Shown here in pieces: positions 42,731-53,500 of a DNA stretch of 64,000 nucleotides (positions within the stretch are counted from its first letter, which is position 1; every line of letters starts with the position of its first letter). The notes under the pieces were generated by a model, which did not search any database, was not told the DNA's origin, and worked only from the letters and a program-made list of their open reading frames with translations. Made by a program: the position numbers and the translations under genes. This DNA comes from Streptomyces alboflavus (GTDB lineage Bacteria; Actinomycetota; Actinomycetes; Streptomycetales; Streptomycetaceae): contig NZ_JNXT01000022.1 in NCBI RefSeq assembly GCF_000716675.1, forward strand, positions 62,001 through 126,000, in the 5' to 3' direction.

Positions 42731-44224
42731 TCACTTCACTGCGGAGACCTCCGCGGCGGGCGGTTCGGTCTCCAGGCGGGAGCGGCGCATCCCGTACAGG
42801 AAGTAGAACACGAGCCCGACGACCATCCAGACACCGAAGACCTTCCAGGTCGCCGCGTCGAGGTTGTACATGTTGTACGCGCAGAAGCCGAAGCCGAGGA
42901 CCGGGAAGAGCCAGCCGAGCGGCACCCGGAAGGTGCGCGGCATGTCGGGCCGGGTCCGGCGCAGGATGATCACGGCGACGTTGACCAGGCCGAAGGCGAA
43001 CAGCGTGCCGATGCTGGTGGCGTCGACGAGCTTGCCGAGCGGGATCACGGAGGCGAGCGCGCCGCAGAACAGGGACACCAGGACGGTGTTCACGCGGGGC
43101 GTGCCGGTCTTGCCACTGACCTTGGCGAACGTCTTGGGCACGAGGCCGTCGCGGGACATCGCGAAGAGCACGCGGGTCTGGCCGTAGAGAACGGTCAGGA
43201 CGACGCTGGCGATGGAGATGACGGCGCCCGCGGCGAGCAGCGTGCCCCAGACGTTCTGGCCGGTGACGTCGTTCATGATCGCGGTCAGCGACGCCTCGGA
43301 GCCCTCGAAGTCCTTCCAGTTCCAGGCGCCGACGGCGACGGCGGCGACCAGGACGTAGAGCGCGGTGACGATGATCAGCGAGAGCATGATCGCGCGCGGC
43401 AGGTCGCGCTGCGGGTTCTTGGCCTCCTCACCGGCGGTGGAGGCGGCGTCGAAGCCGATGTAGGAGAAGAACAGGCTCGCTCCGGCCGCGCTGACCCCGG
43501 CGACGCCGAGCGGCATGAAGTCGGAGTAGTTGCCGGACTTGAAGCCGGTGAAGCCGACCGCGCAGAAGAGCACGAGGGCCGCGATCTTCACGATGACCAT
43601 GATCGTGTTGGCGCGCGCGGACTCCTTGGCGCCGCCGAGCAGGAACACCATGGCGAGCAGCACGACGATCAGGCCGGGCAGGTTGATGATCGCGCCGTCG
43701 ACCTCACCGGGGGCCGCGGACAGCGCGTCCGGGATGGTGACGCCGATGGTGCCGTCGAGCAGCTCGTTCAGGTACTCGCCCCAGCCGACGGCGACGGCCG
43801 CGACCGACACCCCGTACTCCAGGACCAGGCACCAGCCGCACACCCAGGCGACCAGTTCGCCCATGGTTGCGTACGCGTACGAGTACGAGGATCCGGCGAC
43901 CGGGATGGTGCCGGCCAGCTCGGCGTAGGAGAGGGCCGAGAAGAGGGCGGTGAGGCCGGCGATCACGAAGGAGATCGTGACGGCGGGGCCCGCCTTCGGG
44001 ACGCTCTCGCCGAGCACCACGAAGATGCCGGTGCCGAGGGTGGCGCCGATGCTGATCATGGTCAGCTGCCACATGCCGAGGGTCCGGCGGAGCGTGCCGC
44101 CCTCGCCCTGGCCGCCCTCGGCGACCAGGCGGTCCACCGGCTTGCGCCGTGTTATTCGGCTGCCGAAACCGCCGCCGCCCTGGGGGCGTGGGCGGGTCGT
44201 CGGGGGTGCGCCCTGGTCGAGCAC
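42731..44224 (-). CDS. Amino-acid permease, cationic amino-acid (CAT) subgroup of APC family
   Basis: The product is 497 residues with about twelve to fourteen membrane helices. The APC motif SIGATLGTGIFVVLGESVPKAGPAVTISFVIAGLTALFSALSYAELAGTIPVAGSSYSYAYATMGEL is intact, and ASLFFSYIGFDAASTAGEEAKNPQRDLPRAI is typical of CAT-type transporters (YfnA / mammalian CAT-like). It probably imports lysine, arginine or ornithine by exchange or proton symport. The neighbours, a DavB/DavA-like pair and an Lrp regulator, support a basic amino acid substrate. The first 40 residues are low-complexity, so a later start near residue 47 cannot be excluded. Confidence 0.88.
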   Translation of the reverse strand: MLDQGAPPTTRPRPQGGGGFGSRITRRKPVDRLVAEGGQGEGGTLRRTLGMWQLTMISIGATLGTGIFVVLGESVPKAGPAVTISFVIAGLTALFSALSYAELAGTIPVAGSSYSYAYATMGELVAWVCGWCLVLEYGVSVAAVAVGWGEYLNELLDGTIGVTIPDALSAAPGEVDGAIINLPGLIVVLLAMVFLLGGAKESARANTIMVIVKIAALVLFCAVGFTGFKSGNYSDFMPLGVAGVSAAGASLFFSYIGFDAASTAGEEAKNPQRDLPRAIMLSLIIVTALYVLVAAVAVGAWNWKDFEGSEASLTAIMNDVTGQNVWGTLLAAGAVISIASVVLTVLYGQTRVLFAMSRDGLVPKTFAKVSGKTGTPRVNTVLVSLFCGALASVIPLGKLVDATSIGTLFAFGLVNVAVIILRRTRPDMPRTFRVPLGWLFPVLGFGFCAYNMYNLDAATWKVFGVWMVVGLVFYFLYGMRRSRLETEPPAAEVSAVK

Positions 44225-44375
44225 GCGCTGGCTCCTTCATCGCTGCCGGTAGAGGTGGCAGGAAGCCGCGGCAGCCCACAAGGAAGAACGGGAGCCACCG
44301 AGCAGGCAGTCCCCGCCACGCCACGTACAGCGCCCGACTCTACGAGGCGCTGGTTCCCAACCGTAATGCAGCAAC

Positions 44376-44453
44376 GTTGCGCATCGACACAAGATCGTTG
44401 CGTGCGGCCGGGATGAGCGCGTGTTTGTTGCGCCGTCCGTTTCGTCCGTTGCG
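44376..44453 (-). promoter_or_regulatory. GTTGCG-type repeats upstream of the permease gene
   Basis: Four plus-strand gttgcg copies start at 44376, 44397, 44427 and 44448, spaced 21, 30 and 21 bp, 152 bp before the permease start codon. They match the spacing of the repeats near 41266-41328 (22 and 31 bp). Probable multi-site operator for the local Lrp-type regulator. Confidence 0.55.
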
Positions 44454-44455
44454 TG

Positions 44456-44487
44456 CGGCGTGGTGCGGAGTGACCCGCACCACGCCG
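44456..44487 (-). terminator. Strong hairpin terminator of the NRPS operon
   Basis: cggcgtggtgcgg (44456-44468) pairs perfectly with ccgcaccacgccg (44475-44487) over 13 bp around a 6-base loop, 9 bp beyond the NRPS stop on the minus strand. Confidence 0.85.
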
Positions 44488-44496
44488 TCGCGCCGG

Positions 44497-47400
44497 TCAG
44501 CTCTCTCGCACGGAATCCCCTTCCACGTCGTCGCCGAGCGCGCGGACGACCGCGCGGCAGATCTCGTCGGCGGGTGCGGGCAGGTACATGTCCTGGTGCG
44601 TGCTGTCGATGTCGTACTCCCGTACGGCACCGGTGATGTGACCGCGCCACAGGTCCGCGTACGAGCCGTCGCCTTCGGCCGTCGCGTTGAAGAACAGCGC
44701 GTCGCCGCGGTACGTCGGTGACGTGAAGCCGTCCATCATCCTGGTGTGGCCGACGATGACGGAGACCGCGGTGTCCACGAACGCCTCGTGGTCACCGGCG
44801 TTGCCGGCGCTGATGAGGTGCTCGCCGAAGTAGGCGCGGATGTCGGTGGCGTGGGGCGGCTCGTAGTGTTCGAAGAAGGTGCTGGGAACGCTGTCGAGGA
44901 GGCCGAGGAGCCCCACCTCGTGCCCGCGCCGCTGGAACTCGGCGGCCATCGCGTGCGCGAGGGTGCCGCCGATGGAGAGCCCGAGGAGGTGGAAGGGACC
45001 CTCGGGCTGTACCGCGAGGATCTCCTCGACGTAGTCGGTGACCATGGCGTCGATCGACTCGGGCGGCTGTGTGACCCCGTCGAAGCCCTTCGCCTGGATG
45101 CCGTAGACCGGTCGGTCCGCGGGCAGGCGTCCGGCGAAGCCGAGGTAGATCCAGCAGAGCCCGCTGCCGGGGTGGATCCACCACAGCGGCGCCTTGTCCC
45201 CGCTCGTCTTGATGGGCAGCACGGCCGCGAACGGGTCACCGGACTCGGCGGCACCGCCGTCCACCGCCAGATCGGCGGCCAGTTCGGCGACGGTGGGTGA
45301 CTGGAACACCCGCCGGATCGACGTCTCGACGCCGAGCACCGTGCGGATGCGGCTGACCAGTTGGGTGGCGAGGAGCGAGTGTCCGCCGAGGCCGAAGAAG
45401 TCGTCGTCGGCTCCGACCCGGTCGAGGCCGAGCACCTCGGCGAACAGGCCGCACAGGAGCTCCTCGCGCGAGTTCCGCGGGGCCCGCCCGGTCATCTGCC
45501 CGGTGTGGTCCGGCGCCGGGAGGGCGCGCCGGTCCAGCTTGTTGTTGGGCGTCAGGGGCACCTCGTCGATGGCCACCACCGCGGACGGCACCATGTGTTC
45601 CGGCAGTTGTTCGCGCAGATGCGCCCGCAGCTCGGTGGCGAGCGTCCCGGGAGTGCGGCCGTCCGGTACGTCACCGGGGTTCCCGGAGTCCGCGCCGGCG
45701 GATTCCTCGGTCCGGTCGGCGGTCGGCACCACGTACGCCACGAGGCGCCGGGAGCTCGACGGGCCGTCGGTGACGACCACGGCCTGCGCGACGTCGGGGT
45801 GCGTCAGGAGCGCCGCCTCGACCTCGCCGAGTTCGATCCGGAATCCGCGGATCTTGACCTGGTGGTCCGCACGGCCCTGGAACACCAGGTCGCCGTCCGG
45901 TGTCCACGCCACCACGTCCCCGGTCCGGTACATCCGCTCGCCGGGGCCGTCGAAGGGGTTGGCCACGAATCGGTCGGCCGTCACGCCGGGACGGCCGACG
46001 TAGCCGCGCGCGAGGCCGGGACCGGCCACATACAGCTCTCCGGGCACCCCCACCGGCACCGGCCGCAACGCCGTGTCGAGGACGTACGCCCGAGCGTTCG
46101 TGGTCGGCCGGCCGATGGACGCCGCCTTGCCATCGGCCTTCAGCGGCGCGCTCATGGTGACGCAGACGGTGGTCTCGGTGAGCCCGTAGAGGGTCACCAT
46201 CCGCCGCCCGCTCGACCATTCGGCCACGGTTTCGGGCGGGATCGTCTCGCCGCCGGTGGCCAGCGACGTCACGGTGGACAGCGAGCCGGCCGGGAGCGCC
46301 GCGATGACGTGCGGCGGGATCATCGCGTGGGTCACCTGCCGCTCGTCGATCGTCTTGGCCATGGGGGCCCCGGGGGCCAGGCGTTCGACGTCGGCGAGGA
46401 TCAGGGCGGCGCCCGAGAGCAGGGACATGCACAGTTCGCAGACCGACACGTCGAAGCTCGGCGAGGCGAGCTGCAGCACGCGGCTGTCCGGAGTGATCGC
46501 GAGGCCGCCGACGTGCGCGTCGACCATGCTGGCCACCCCGGTGTGGGTGACCGCGACGCCCTTGGGCCGCCCCGTCGAACCCGAGGTGTAGATGACGTAC
46601 GCGGTGCCCGCGACCGACAGCGGCCGCCCTCGCTCCGCGTCGGTCAGCGCGGCGCCGTCGGAGCCGGTCAGGGCCTCGGCGACCTGAGGATCGTCCAGGC
46701 GGAACACGGGGACGGACGTCTCGGGAAGTCCCGCGGCAGTCGTCGCGTCCGCGAGGACCAGGCCCGCCCCGGAGTCCGTGAGCATGTACGTGATCCGCTC
46801 GTCCGGGTAGCCCGGGTCGACGGGGAGATGCGCGCCGCCCGCCTTGAGCACGGCAAGCCATGCCACCACCATCGCCGCCGAGCGGGGCAGCGCGGCCGCC
46901 ACCACGGACTCCGGTCCCACTCCGCGCCGCAACAGCACGCGCGCCAGCCGGTTCGACCGGACGTCGAGCTCACGGTAGGTCAGCGTCTCGTCGTCGTCGA
47001 CGACCGCGACGGCGTCGGGAGCCGTCGACACGCGGTGCGCGAAGAGTTCCGGGATGGTGGCCTCGGGCAGCGGTGCCGCCGTGTCGTTGAACTCGCCGAT
47101 GAGCCGCTCGCGTTCGCCCGGTGCGAGCACCTCGATCGTCCCGACGGCCAGGTCCGGGTCGGCCGCGAGGCTGCGCAGGATGTGCGCGAGCCGGTCGGCG
47201 ATGGTCTCCACGGCGGCATGGTCGAAGGTGTGGCGCTGGTACTGCATGGCCACGCGCAGCCGGGGTTCGGAGCTGCCGATCACGCCGAGCGGGTAGTGGG
47301 TGCCGCTGAGCGAGGTGATGCCGGTGAACGCGATCCCGGCGGTCGTGTTCGCCTCGGTGAGGCCCACCCGGTCGATCGGATAGGACTGGAACCCGACCAT

Positions 47401-49311
47401 GGTGTCGAAGAGGGTGCTCAGGCCGGTGTCGTGCTGGATCTGCGCGAGGCCGTAGTGGTGGTGGTCGAGCAGCACGGCCTGGCGGTCCCGGAGCCGCGTC
47501 AGGATCTGGGCGAAGCTGTCCCCGGGGGCGCAGGTCACGCGTACGGGAAGGGTGTTGATGAACAGGCCGACCATGGTGTCGACGTCCGTGACGGCGGGCG
47601 GACGGCCGGACACCGTGGTGCCGAACACCACGTCCTGGCGCCCGGTGAGCCGGCCGAGCAGCACGGCCCAGGCCGCCTGGACGACCGTGCTCAGGGTGAC
47701 GCCCAACTCGGCGGCCTGCCGCTCCAGTTCACGGGACGTCTGCACGGACAGCGGCACTTCGAGCTGCCCGATCCCCTCGCTGCCCTCGGATGCCTCGCTG
47801 TCCTCGGCGTCCGCGTGCTCTGCCGTGTCGTCCGGGCACAGCAGGGTGGGTTCGTCGAGTCCGTCGAGTTCGTCCGCCCAGGCGCGGGCGGCCGCGTCGT
47901 GGTCCTGCTGGGCCAGCCAGGTCAGGAAGTCGCGGTAGCCCCGCGTACGCGGCAGCACCGAGGCGTCACCGTCGGAGCCGTACAACCGCAGCAGATCCTG
48001 CATCAACAGCGGCAGCGACCAGCCGTCCAGGAGGACGTGGTGGGCGGTGAAGACCAGTTCGGCCCGGTCCGGGCCCATGGTCACCAGGGTCATCCGCACC
48101 AGCGGCGGCTTCTCCAGGTCGAAGTGGGTGCGGTCGTCCTCGGCGAGGATCCGCTCGTACGCCGCCTCCCGCTCCTCCTCGGAGAGGTCGCTCAGGTCGG
48201 CGTGCTGCCAGGGCAGGCGGACGTCGTCGACGACGAGCTGGACGCGTTCACCGGCGGTGTCGCTGACGAACGCCGTCCGCAGATTGGCGTAGCGGTCGAG
48301 GACGGCCTGTCCCGCGGCCCGCATCCGCTCCGGCTCCACGGGACCGGTCAGGTGGAATACCAGTTGCATGTGGTACGCGTCGTACGCCGTATCCGCGAAC
48401 AGGGCGTGGAAGAGCAACCCGGACTGCAGCGATGTCAGCGGCCAGACGTCCGCAAGGCCCGGGTACTTCTTCTCCCAGACCTCCAGCTTGCGCTGGTCCA
48501 CCGAGACCAGCGGCACGTCCGACGGCGTCAGGCCACCGGCACCGGGCCGCGCCACGTGCCGGGCCAGGCCTTCCAGTGCCGCGCACCACAGGTCGGCCAG
48601 TTCCTGCACGTCCTCGCGGGACAGCACGCCGCTGGCGAAGCCCAGGCGGGCGTTCAGGCACGGCCCGTCCTCGGTGTCGCCGACGTGGGCGTTGATCTCC
48701 AGCGTCGACATCAGCGGCATGTCCGCGTCCGGTGCGGCGACCAGGTCGTCGACGCCGGGGGCCTCGTTCCAGCCGAGGCCGCGCAGGTTCTCCGGCATGT
48801 CGGCGGCGGAGAACCGGCCCAGGTAGTTGAAGGCGATCTGCCCGGCCGTATGCCCCTGCAGGACGGCGGCCGTCTCCCTGTTGAGGTAGCGCAGCAGGCC
48901 GTAGCCGATGCCCTTGTCCGGGATGGCGAGGAGCTGTTCCTTGACCGCCTTCACCACCTTCCCCGCCGCGGGTCCACCGGCGAACGCCTCATCGAGAGCG
49001 GCACCGTTGGTGTCGAGGCGGACGGGGAACATGCTGGTGAACCAGCCCACCGTGCGGGACAGGTCCGCGCCCGGCACGACGGCTTCCTCACGGCCGTGCC
49101 CTTCGAGCCGGATCAGCGCCGAGGACTCCGAGACGCCGCGCTTCTGCCGCCACTTGGCCACCGCGAGGGCGAGCCCGGCCAGCAGACCGTCGTTCACCAC
49201 TGGCCGCCTCGTCCTGGAGGGCGTGGGTCCAGCGTCGTACCGAGGTCGCCACCGGCGTGGTGCAACACCACCAACAGCCGACCAGGAACCCCCGCACCCG
49301 CGTCGAACCAC
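44497..49311 (-). CDS. NRPS, 3' segment: end of E, then C-A-T-TE (fragment after frame change)
   Basis: The open frame holds the last part of an epimerisation domain and a complete termination module. Homology begins only at [16 protein letters not shown] (about 49199); before that the frame is out of phase. Order on the minus strand: E end to about 48550; C domain about 48500-47100 (HHVLLDG at 48021-48043; opening [15 protein letters not shown] is typical of a D-accepting C domain); A domain about 47080-45640 ([11 protein letters not shown]; pocket by eye D-V-C-M-A-G-L-V-C-K); T domain with GGHSLLATQ near 45363-45390; type I thioesterase 45230-44500 with GLSIGG (44967-44983) and a late His (STHQD). 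This module adds the last residue and releases the peptide. A 13-bp hairpin terminator follows. Functional only if the upstream frame breaks are assembly errors. Confidence 0.8.
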   Translation of the reverse strand: MVRRGCGGSWSAVGGVAPRRWRPRYDAGPTPSRTRRPVVNDGLLAGLALAVAKWRQKRGVSESSALIRLEGHGREEAVVPGADLSRTVGWFTSMFPVRLDTNGAALDEAFAGGPAAGKVVKAVKEQLLAIPDKGIGYGLLRYLNRETAAVLQGHTAGQIAFNYLGRFSAADMPENLRGLGWNEAPGVDDLVAAPDADMPLMSTLEINAHVGDTEDGPCLNARLGFASGVLSREDVQELADLWCAALEGLARHVARPGAGGLTPSDVPLVSVDQRKLEVWEKKYPGLADVWPLTSLQSGLLFHALFADTAYDAYHMQLVFHLTGPVEPERMRAAGQAVLDRYANLRTAFVSDTAGERVQLVVDDVRLPWQHADLSDLSEEEREAAYERILAEDDRTHFDLEKPPLVRMTLVTMGPDRAELVFTAHHVLLDGWSLPLLMQDLLRLYGSDGDASVLPRTRGYRDFLTWLAQQDHDAAARAWADELDGLDEPTLLCPDDTAEHADAEDSEASEGSEGIGQLEVPLSVQTSRELERQAAELGVTLSTVVQAAWAVLLGRLTGRQDVVFGTTVSGRPPAVTDVDTMVGLFINTLPVRVTCAPGDSFAQILTRLRDRQAVLLDHHHYGLAQIQHDTGLSTLFDTMVGFQSYPIDRVGLTEANTTAGIAFTGITSLSGTHYPLGVIGSSEPRLRVAMQYQRHTFDHAAVETIADRLAHILRSLAADPDLAVGTIEVLAPGERERLIGEFNDTAAPLPEATIPELFAHRVSTAPDAVAVVDDDETLTYRELDVRSNRLARVLLRRGVGPESVVAAALPRSAAMVVAWLAVLKAGGAHLPVDPGYPDERITYMLTDSGAGLVLADATTAAGLPETSVPVFRLDDPQVAEALTGSDGAALTDAERGRPLSVAGTAYVIYTSGSTGRPKGVAVTHTGVASMVDAHVGGLAITPDSRVLQLASPSFDVSVCELCMSLLSGAALILADVERLAPGAPMAKTIDERQVTHAMIPPHVIAALPAGSLSTVTSLATGGETIPPETVAEWSSGRRMVTLYGLTETTVCVTMSAPLKADGKAASIGRPTTNARAYVLDTALRPVPVGVPGELYVAGPGLARGYVGRPGVTADRFVANPFDGPGERMYRTGDVVAWTPDGDLVFQGRADHQVKIRGFRIELGEVEAALLTHPDVAQAVVVTDGPSSSRRLVAYVVPTADRTEESAGADSGNPGDVPDGRTPGTLATELRAHLREQLPEHMVPSAVVAIDEVPLTPNNKLDRRALPAPDHTGQMTGRAPRNSREELLCGLFAEVLGLDRVGADDDFFGLGGHSLLATQLVSRIRTVLGVETSIRRVFQSPTVAELAADLAVDGGAAESGDPFAAVLPIKTSGDKAPLWWIHPGSGLCWIYLGFAGRLPADRPVYGIQAKGFDGVTQPPESIDAMVTDYVEEILAVQPEGPFHLLGLSIGGTLAHAMAAEFQRRGHEVGLLGLLDSVPSTFFEHYEPPHATDIRAYFGEHLISAGNAGDHEAFVDTAVSVIVGHTRMMDGFTSPTYRGDALFFNATAEGDGSYADLWRGHITGAVREYDIDSTHQDMYLPAPADEICRAVVRALGDDVEGDSVRES

Positions 49312-50440
49312 ACGAACCGCCCCATCACCCCACCGACAGGATCCAGACGTGCCGTCGCCTCATCCAGCTCCGCCTCCGCCAGCTCCCGCCAACCCGCACC
49401 ACCCCACTCACCCTCACACTCCACCCGGCGGACCAGACCCGCCACATCCACCGCGCCCGGCTCGGCAACCTCCAACTGCCACTCATCACCCGTCACCAAC
49501 CGCGAACGAAGGACGTCGTGGCGGTCGAACACCGCACCCAACGTCGCCGACAGGCCCGCAGCATCAATGCCCACCGGCAGCTCCAGCACCGCCGACATCG
49601 AGAACCGGCCGAAACCACCCCCCAACTCCCGCAGATACCGGCTCACCGGCAACACCGGCAACCAACCCACACCACCGCCCTCGAACTCCTCCAACACCAC
49701 ACCCGCATCCGAACCACCAGCCACCGCCACCCGCGCCAGCTCTGCCACCGTCCGGCACTCAAAGATCTGCCGCGGCGACACCTCCACGCCCAGCACCCGG
49801 GCCCGCGACACCACCTGAATCGAACGGATGCTGTCCCCGCCCACAGCGAAGAAGTCGTCATCGACTCCCACCCGCTCCAGACCGAGAACCTCCGCATACA
49901 CCCCGGCCAGCACCCGCTCCACCACCGACCCCGGCGCCCGGTAATCACCCCCACCGAACTCCGGCTCCGGCAACGCCGACCGATCCAGCTTCCCATTCGG
50001 CGCCAACGGCAGCCGATCCAGCATCACCAACACCGACGGCACCATGAACTCCGGCAACCGCCCCGCCACAAAACGACGCAGTTCGGCACTGTCGACGCCG
50101 CTGGTGAGGTCGATGGCGTCGTCGCTCAGGCCCTCGGTGTCGCCGGTGGCGTCATCCGCTCCGGTGGGGACGACATAGCCGACCAGCTGTTTCGTGCCCT
50201 GGCCGGTGCGCGTGGCGACCACGGCCTGGGACACACCCGGATGGGCGGTCAGCGCCGCCTCCACCTCACCCGGCTCGATACGGAAACCGCGCACCTTCAT
50301 CTGCGCGTCATCACGCCCCACATACTCCAACTGACCATCAGCGCTCCAGCGCGCCAGGTCACCCGTGCGATACATCCGCGCACCCGCGACCCCATACGGA
50401 TCCGCCACGAACCGCTCCGCCGTCAGAGCCGCACGAACTC
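48036..50440. repeat. Intragenic NRPS duplication, copy 1 (A end, T, E, start of next C)
   Basis: This stretch is near-identical in long blocks to 56617-58995, offset by about 8.57 kb (for example 49867-50089 against 58439-58661). It spans the end of an A domain, the T, the E and the N-terminal part of the following C domain. All internal deletions seen in the synthetase sit in or at the edge of this copy or its partner. Confidence 0.8.
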
Positions 50441-50531
50441 CCCGAACCGACCCACTCCTCACCGGACGGCAGCGAGAACGTCGTCGCGTAGAAACTCTCC
50501 GTCTGCCCATAGGCGTTGACCACCCGCACAC
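49194..50531 (-). CDS. NRPS fragment: end of A, T and start of E of module 4 (second reading frame)
   Basis: In this frame homology runs from [29 protein letters not shown] (about 50430) through A8-A10, the T domain [16 protein letters not shown] (GGDS near 49830-49842, the form seen before E domains) and the N-terminal part of an E domain, up to VLHH near 49258. At about 50427-50436 the sequence skips roughly 125 bp found in the sister module (58996-59130), which removes part of the A domain and shifts the frame. At about 49200-49258 the E domain jumps from its HH motif to VNDGLL, leaving only a short [13 protein letters not shown] remnant in a third frame. The ATG at 50531 is not a true gene start; treat this as the middle of one broken synthetase gene. 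Confidence 0.75.
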   Translation of the reverse strand: MCGWSTPMGRRRVSTRRRSRCRPVRSGSVRGVRAALTAERFVADPYGVAGARMYRTGDLARWSADGQLEYVGRDDAQMKVRGFRIEPGEVEAALTAHPGVSQAVVATRTGQGTKQLVGYVVPTGADDATGDTEGLSDDAIDLTSGVDSAELRRFVAGRLPEFMVPSVLVMLDRLPLAPNGKLDRSALPEPEFGGGDYRAPGSVVERVLAGVYAEVLGLERVGVDDDFFAVGGDSIRSIQVVSRARVLGVEVSPRQIFECRTVAELARVAVAGGSDAGVVLEEFEGGGVGWLPVLPVSRYLRELGGGFGRFSMSAVLELPVGIDAAGLSATLGAVFDRHDVLRSRLVTGDEWQLEVAEPGAVDVAGLVRRVECEGEWGGAGWRELAEAELDEATARLDPVGGVMGRFVWFDAGAGVPGRLLVVLHHAGGDLGTTLDPRPPGRGGQW

Positions 50532-53500
50532 CCGGGAAGGCCTTCCGCACCCGGTCCGCCAGGGACGCGGGCAGGGCTTCTCCGGCGAAGACGACGGCGT
50601 CGACGTCCACGGTGCCGGCGATGTCGTCGACGAGTTCGGCGAAGACGGACGGCACGGTGCTGATCACACCGCCCTGCCAGTCCTCGCGCTCCGCCAACTC
50701 CAGGACGTCGCGGACCACTTCGACGCAGCCGCCGCGCGCCAGGGTGGTGAAGATCTCGAAGACGGACACGTCGAAGTTCACCGAGGTGCCCGCGAGCACC
50801 CGCGTGCCCGACTCGATGCCCACCCGCTCGGCGAGCCGCAGCACGCCGTTGACCACGTTGCGGTGCGTGACGGTCACACCCTTGGGCGTGCCGGTCGAAC
50901 CGGAGGTGTACATCACGTACGCCGCGTTGTGCGGCCGCGGCGGCGTGTTCCCGGCATCGGCGCCCGCGTTCCCGGCGTCGGCGCCCGCCTTCTCGGCGTC
51001 GCCGACGAACAGGCGCGGAGTTCCGTCGTCCGGCAGCACTCCCTCGGTTGCCGCGTCCGTCAGGAACAGCCGGGGGCGGGCGTCCGACAGGATGAAGTCG
51101 AGCCGCGTGCTGGGGTACTTCGGGTCGACCGGCAGATACGCGGCCCCGGACTTCAGCACGCCGAGCAGTGCCACGACGAGGTCCGCCCCGCGCGGCAGCG
51201 CGAGTCCCACCACCGTCTCCGGACCCACTCCGCGTGCCGCAAGCTCGCGTGCCACCCGGTCCGCGCGCGCGTCCAGCTCGCGGTAGGTGAGGGTCCACTC
51301 GCCGGAGATCACCGCCACCGCGTCCGGGGTGGCGGCCGCCTGCCGCTCGAACAGTGCGGGAATCGTCACCTCGGGCGTCGGCGCCGCCGTGTCGTTGAAC
51401 CGGTCGACCACCAGCTCCCGCTCCGCCCCGTCCAGCACGTCCACGACCGCCCCGATCGGCCGGGCGGGGCTGGCGACCAGTTGCTGTACGACCCGCGCGA
51501 ACCGGGCCGCGAGGGCCTCGACCGTGGCGCGGTCGAAGAGGTCCGTCGCGTACTCGAGGTGGCCGACCACACCGAGGCCGGGGATGTCGGCCATGTTGAA
51601 GAACAGGTCGAACTTCGCGGTGTCGGTGGACGGGTGCTCGAGGTGCACGCGCAGGCCTTCGAGCGCGAAGTCCTCACGGGCCATGTTCTGCCAGGCGAAC
51701 ATCACCTGGAACAGCGGGTGGTAGGCGGTGGAGCGGTCGGGTTTGATCAGTTCCACCAGGCGCTCGAAGGGCGCGTCCTGGTTCTCGTAGGCGGCCAGGG
51801 CCTTCTCGCGCACCTGGCCGAGGAGCCCCTTGAAGCTCGGGTTTCCGGACAGGTCTGCGCGCAGCACCCACGTGTTGACGAAGAAGCCCACCAGCTCCGC
51901 GAGCGCGGCGTCGGTGCGGCCGGCGATCGGAGATCCGACGGTGATGTCGTCGCCGCCGCCCAGGTGGTGCAGCAGGACCGTCACGGCCGACTGGAGGACC
52001 ATCGACACCGTCGCGCCCTGCGCGCGGGCGAGTTCTTCCACGGCGGTGACCAGGTCCGGATCGAGCTCGAACGCCACCAGGTCGCCGCGACGGCTCGCCA
52101 CCGGCGGCCGGGGGCGATCCGTCGGCAGCTGCAACGGCTGCGGCACGCCCGCCAGTTCGTCCCGCCAGTGCCGCAGCTGGGTGGCGAGGACACCGTCGGG
52201 GTCGGACTCGTCGGCGAGCAGTTCCCGCTGCCACAGGGTGTAGTCGACGTACTGCACCGGAGGCTCAGGCCAGTCGGGCTCCGCACCTCGCAGCCGGGCG
52301 GCGTAGGCCGTGCCCAGGTCGCGCGCCAGCGGACCCATCGACTCGCCGTCCCCGGCGATGTGGTGGACCACGAGGACCAGCACGTGCTGGTCGGCGGCGC
52401 TGCGGACCACGGTCGCCCGCAGCGGTATCTCCGTGGCCAGGTCGAACGGCCGGGCCGCGACGGCCGCCACCGCGTCCGCCACCGCGTCCGGTGCGGACTC
52501 GACGACGTGCAGGTCCACCGGTGCCGGCGTGGCGGGCAGCACCCGCTGGTACGGCACTCCGTCACCGGACTCGGCGATCAGCGTCCGCAGTATCTCGTGC
52601 CGCGACACGACGTCCCGTACCGCGTTCTCCAGCGCCGCCACGTCCAGCGCGCCGGTGAGCCGCAGCACGAACGGGATGTTGTACGTGGCCGACGGCCCCT
52701 CGAACCGGTCGATGAACCACAGGCGGCGCTGCGCGAACGACAGCGGCGGCTGCTCCGGGCGCTGTGCCGCCCGGCGCAGCGGGGAGCGGACGCGCGCTCC
52801 CGGCGCGATCCGCTCGACCAGTTCCACGACGGTGGGACAGTCGAAGACCGCGCGGATCGGGACCTCGGCGCCCAGTTCGGCGCGGATCCGGCTGATCAGC
52901 CGGGTGGCGAGGAGCGAGTGCCCGCCCAGGGTGAAGAAGTTGTCGTCGATGCCCACCCGGTCGATGCCGAGGACCTCGGCGAACAGCGCGCAGAGAACCT
53001 CTTCCTGCGGTGTCCGCGGCGGCCGGCCCGTGGCCACACCGGCGTAGTCGGGCACGGGCAGCGCCTGCCGGTCCAGCTTCCCGTTGGGGGTCAGGGGCAC
53101 CTCGGCGATCGCGACCACGGCCGCGGGCACCATGTACTCCGGCAGCCGTTCCTGCGCGTGGTCGCGGAGCCCGGCGACGAGGACGCCGATCTCCCGCGCC
53201 CCGGCCGGGTCGTTCGCCAGCGTCCGCTCGGGGCGCCCAGTGGGCGTGAACCCTCCGGAGTACGTCCGTCCGGCTTCGGTGCCCGCGGGGAAGACCACCG
53301 CGTCGAAGCACTCGGGCACGCCCGCCGTCAGGGTGAGCAGCAGGCCGACGCCTCGCCGGTCGGCCCAGTTCCGCAGGTCGTGCGGGTCCAGGGGCGGGAG
53401 CCCGGCCACCGGTGAGTCGAGGCCCGCGAAGGCGGTGGCGGTGGCGACCTCACCGGCGAGTCGGGCGTTGGGTATCCGGGTGATCCGTACCGGTGTCGTC

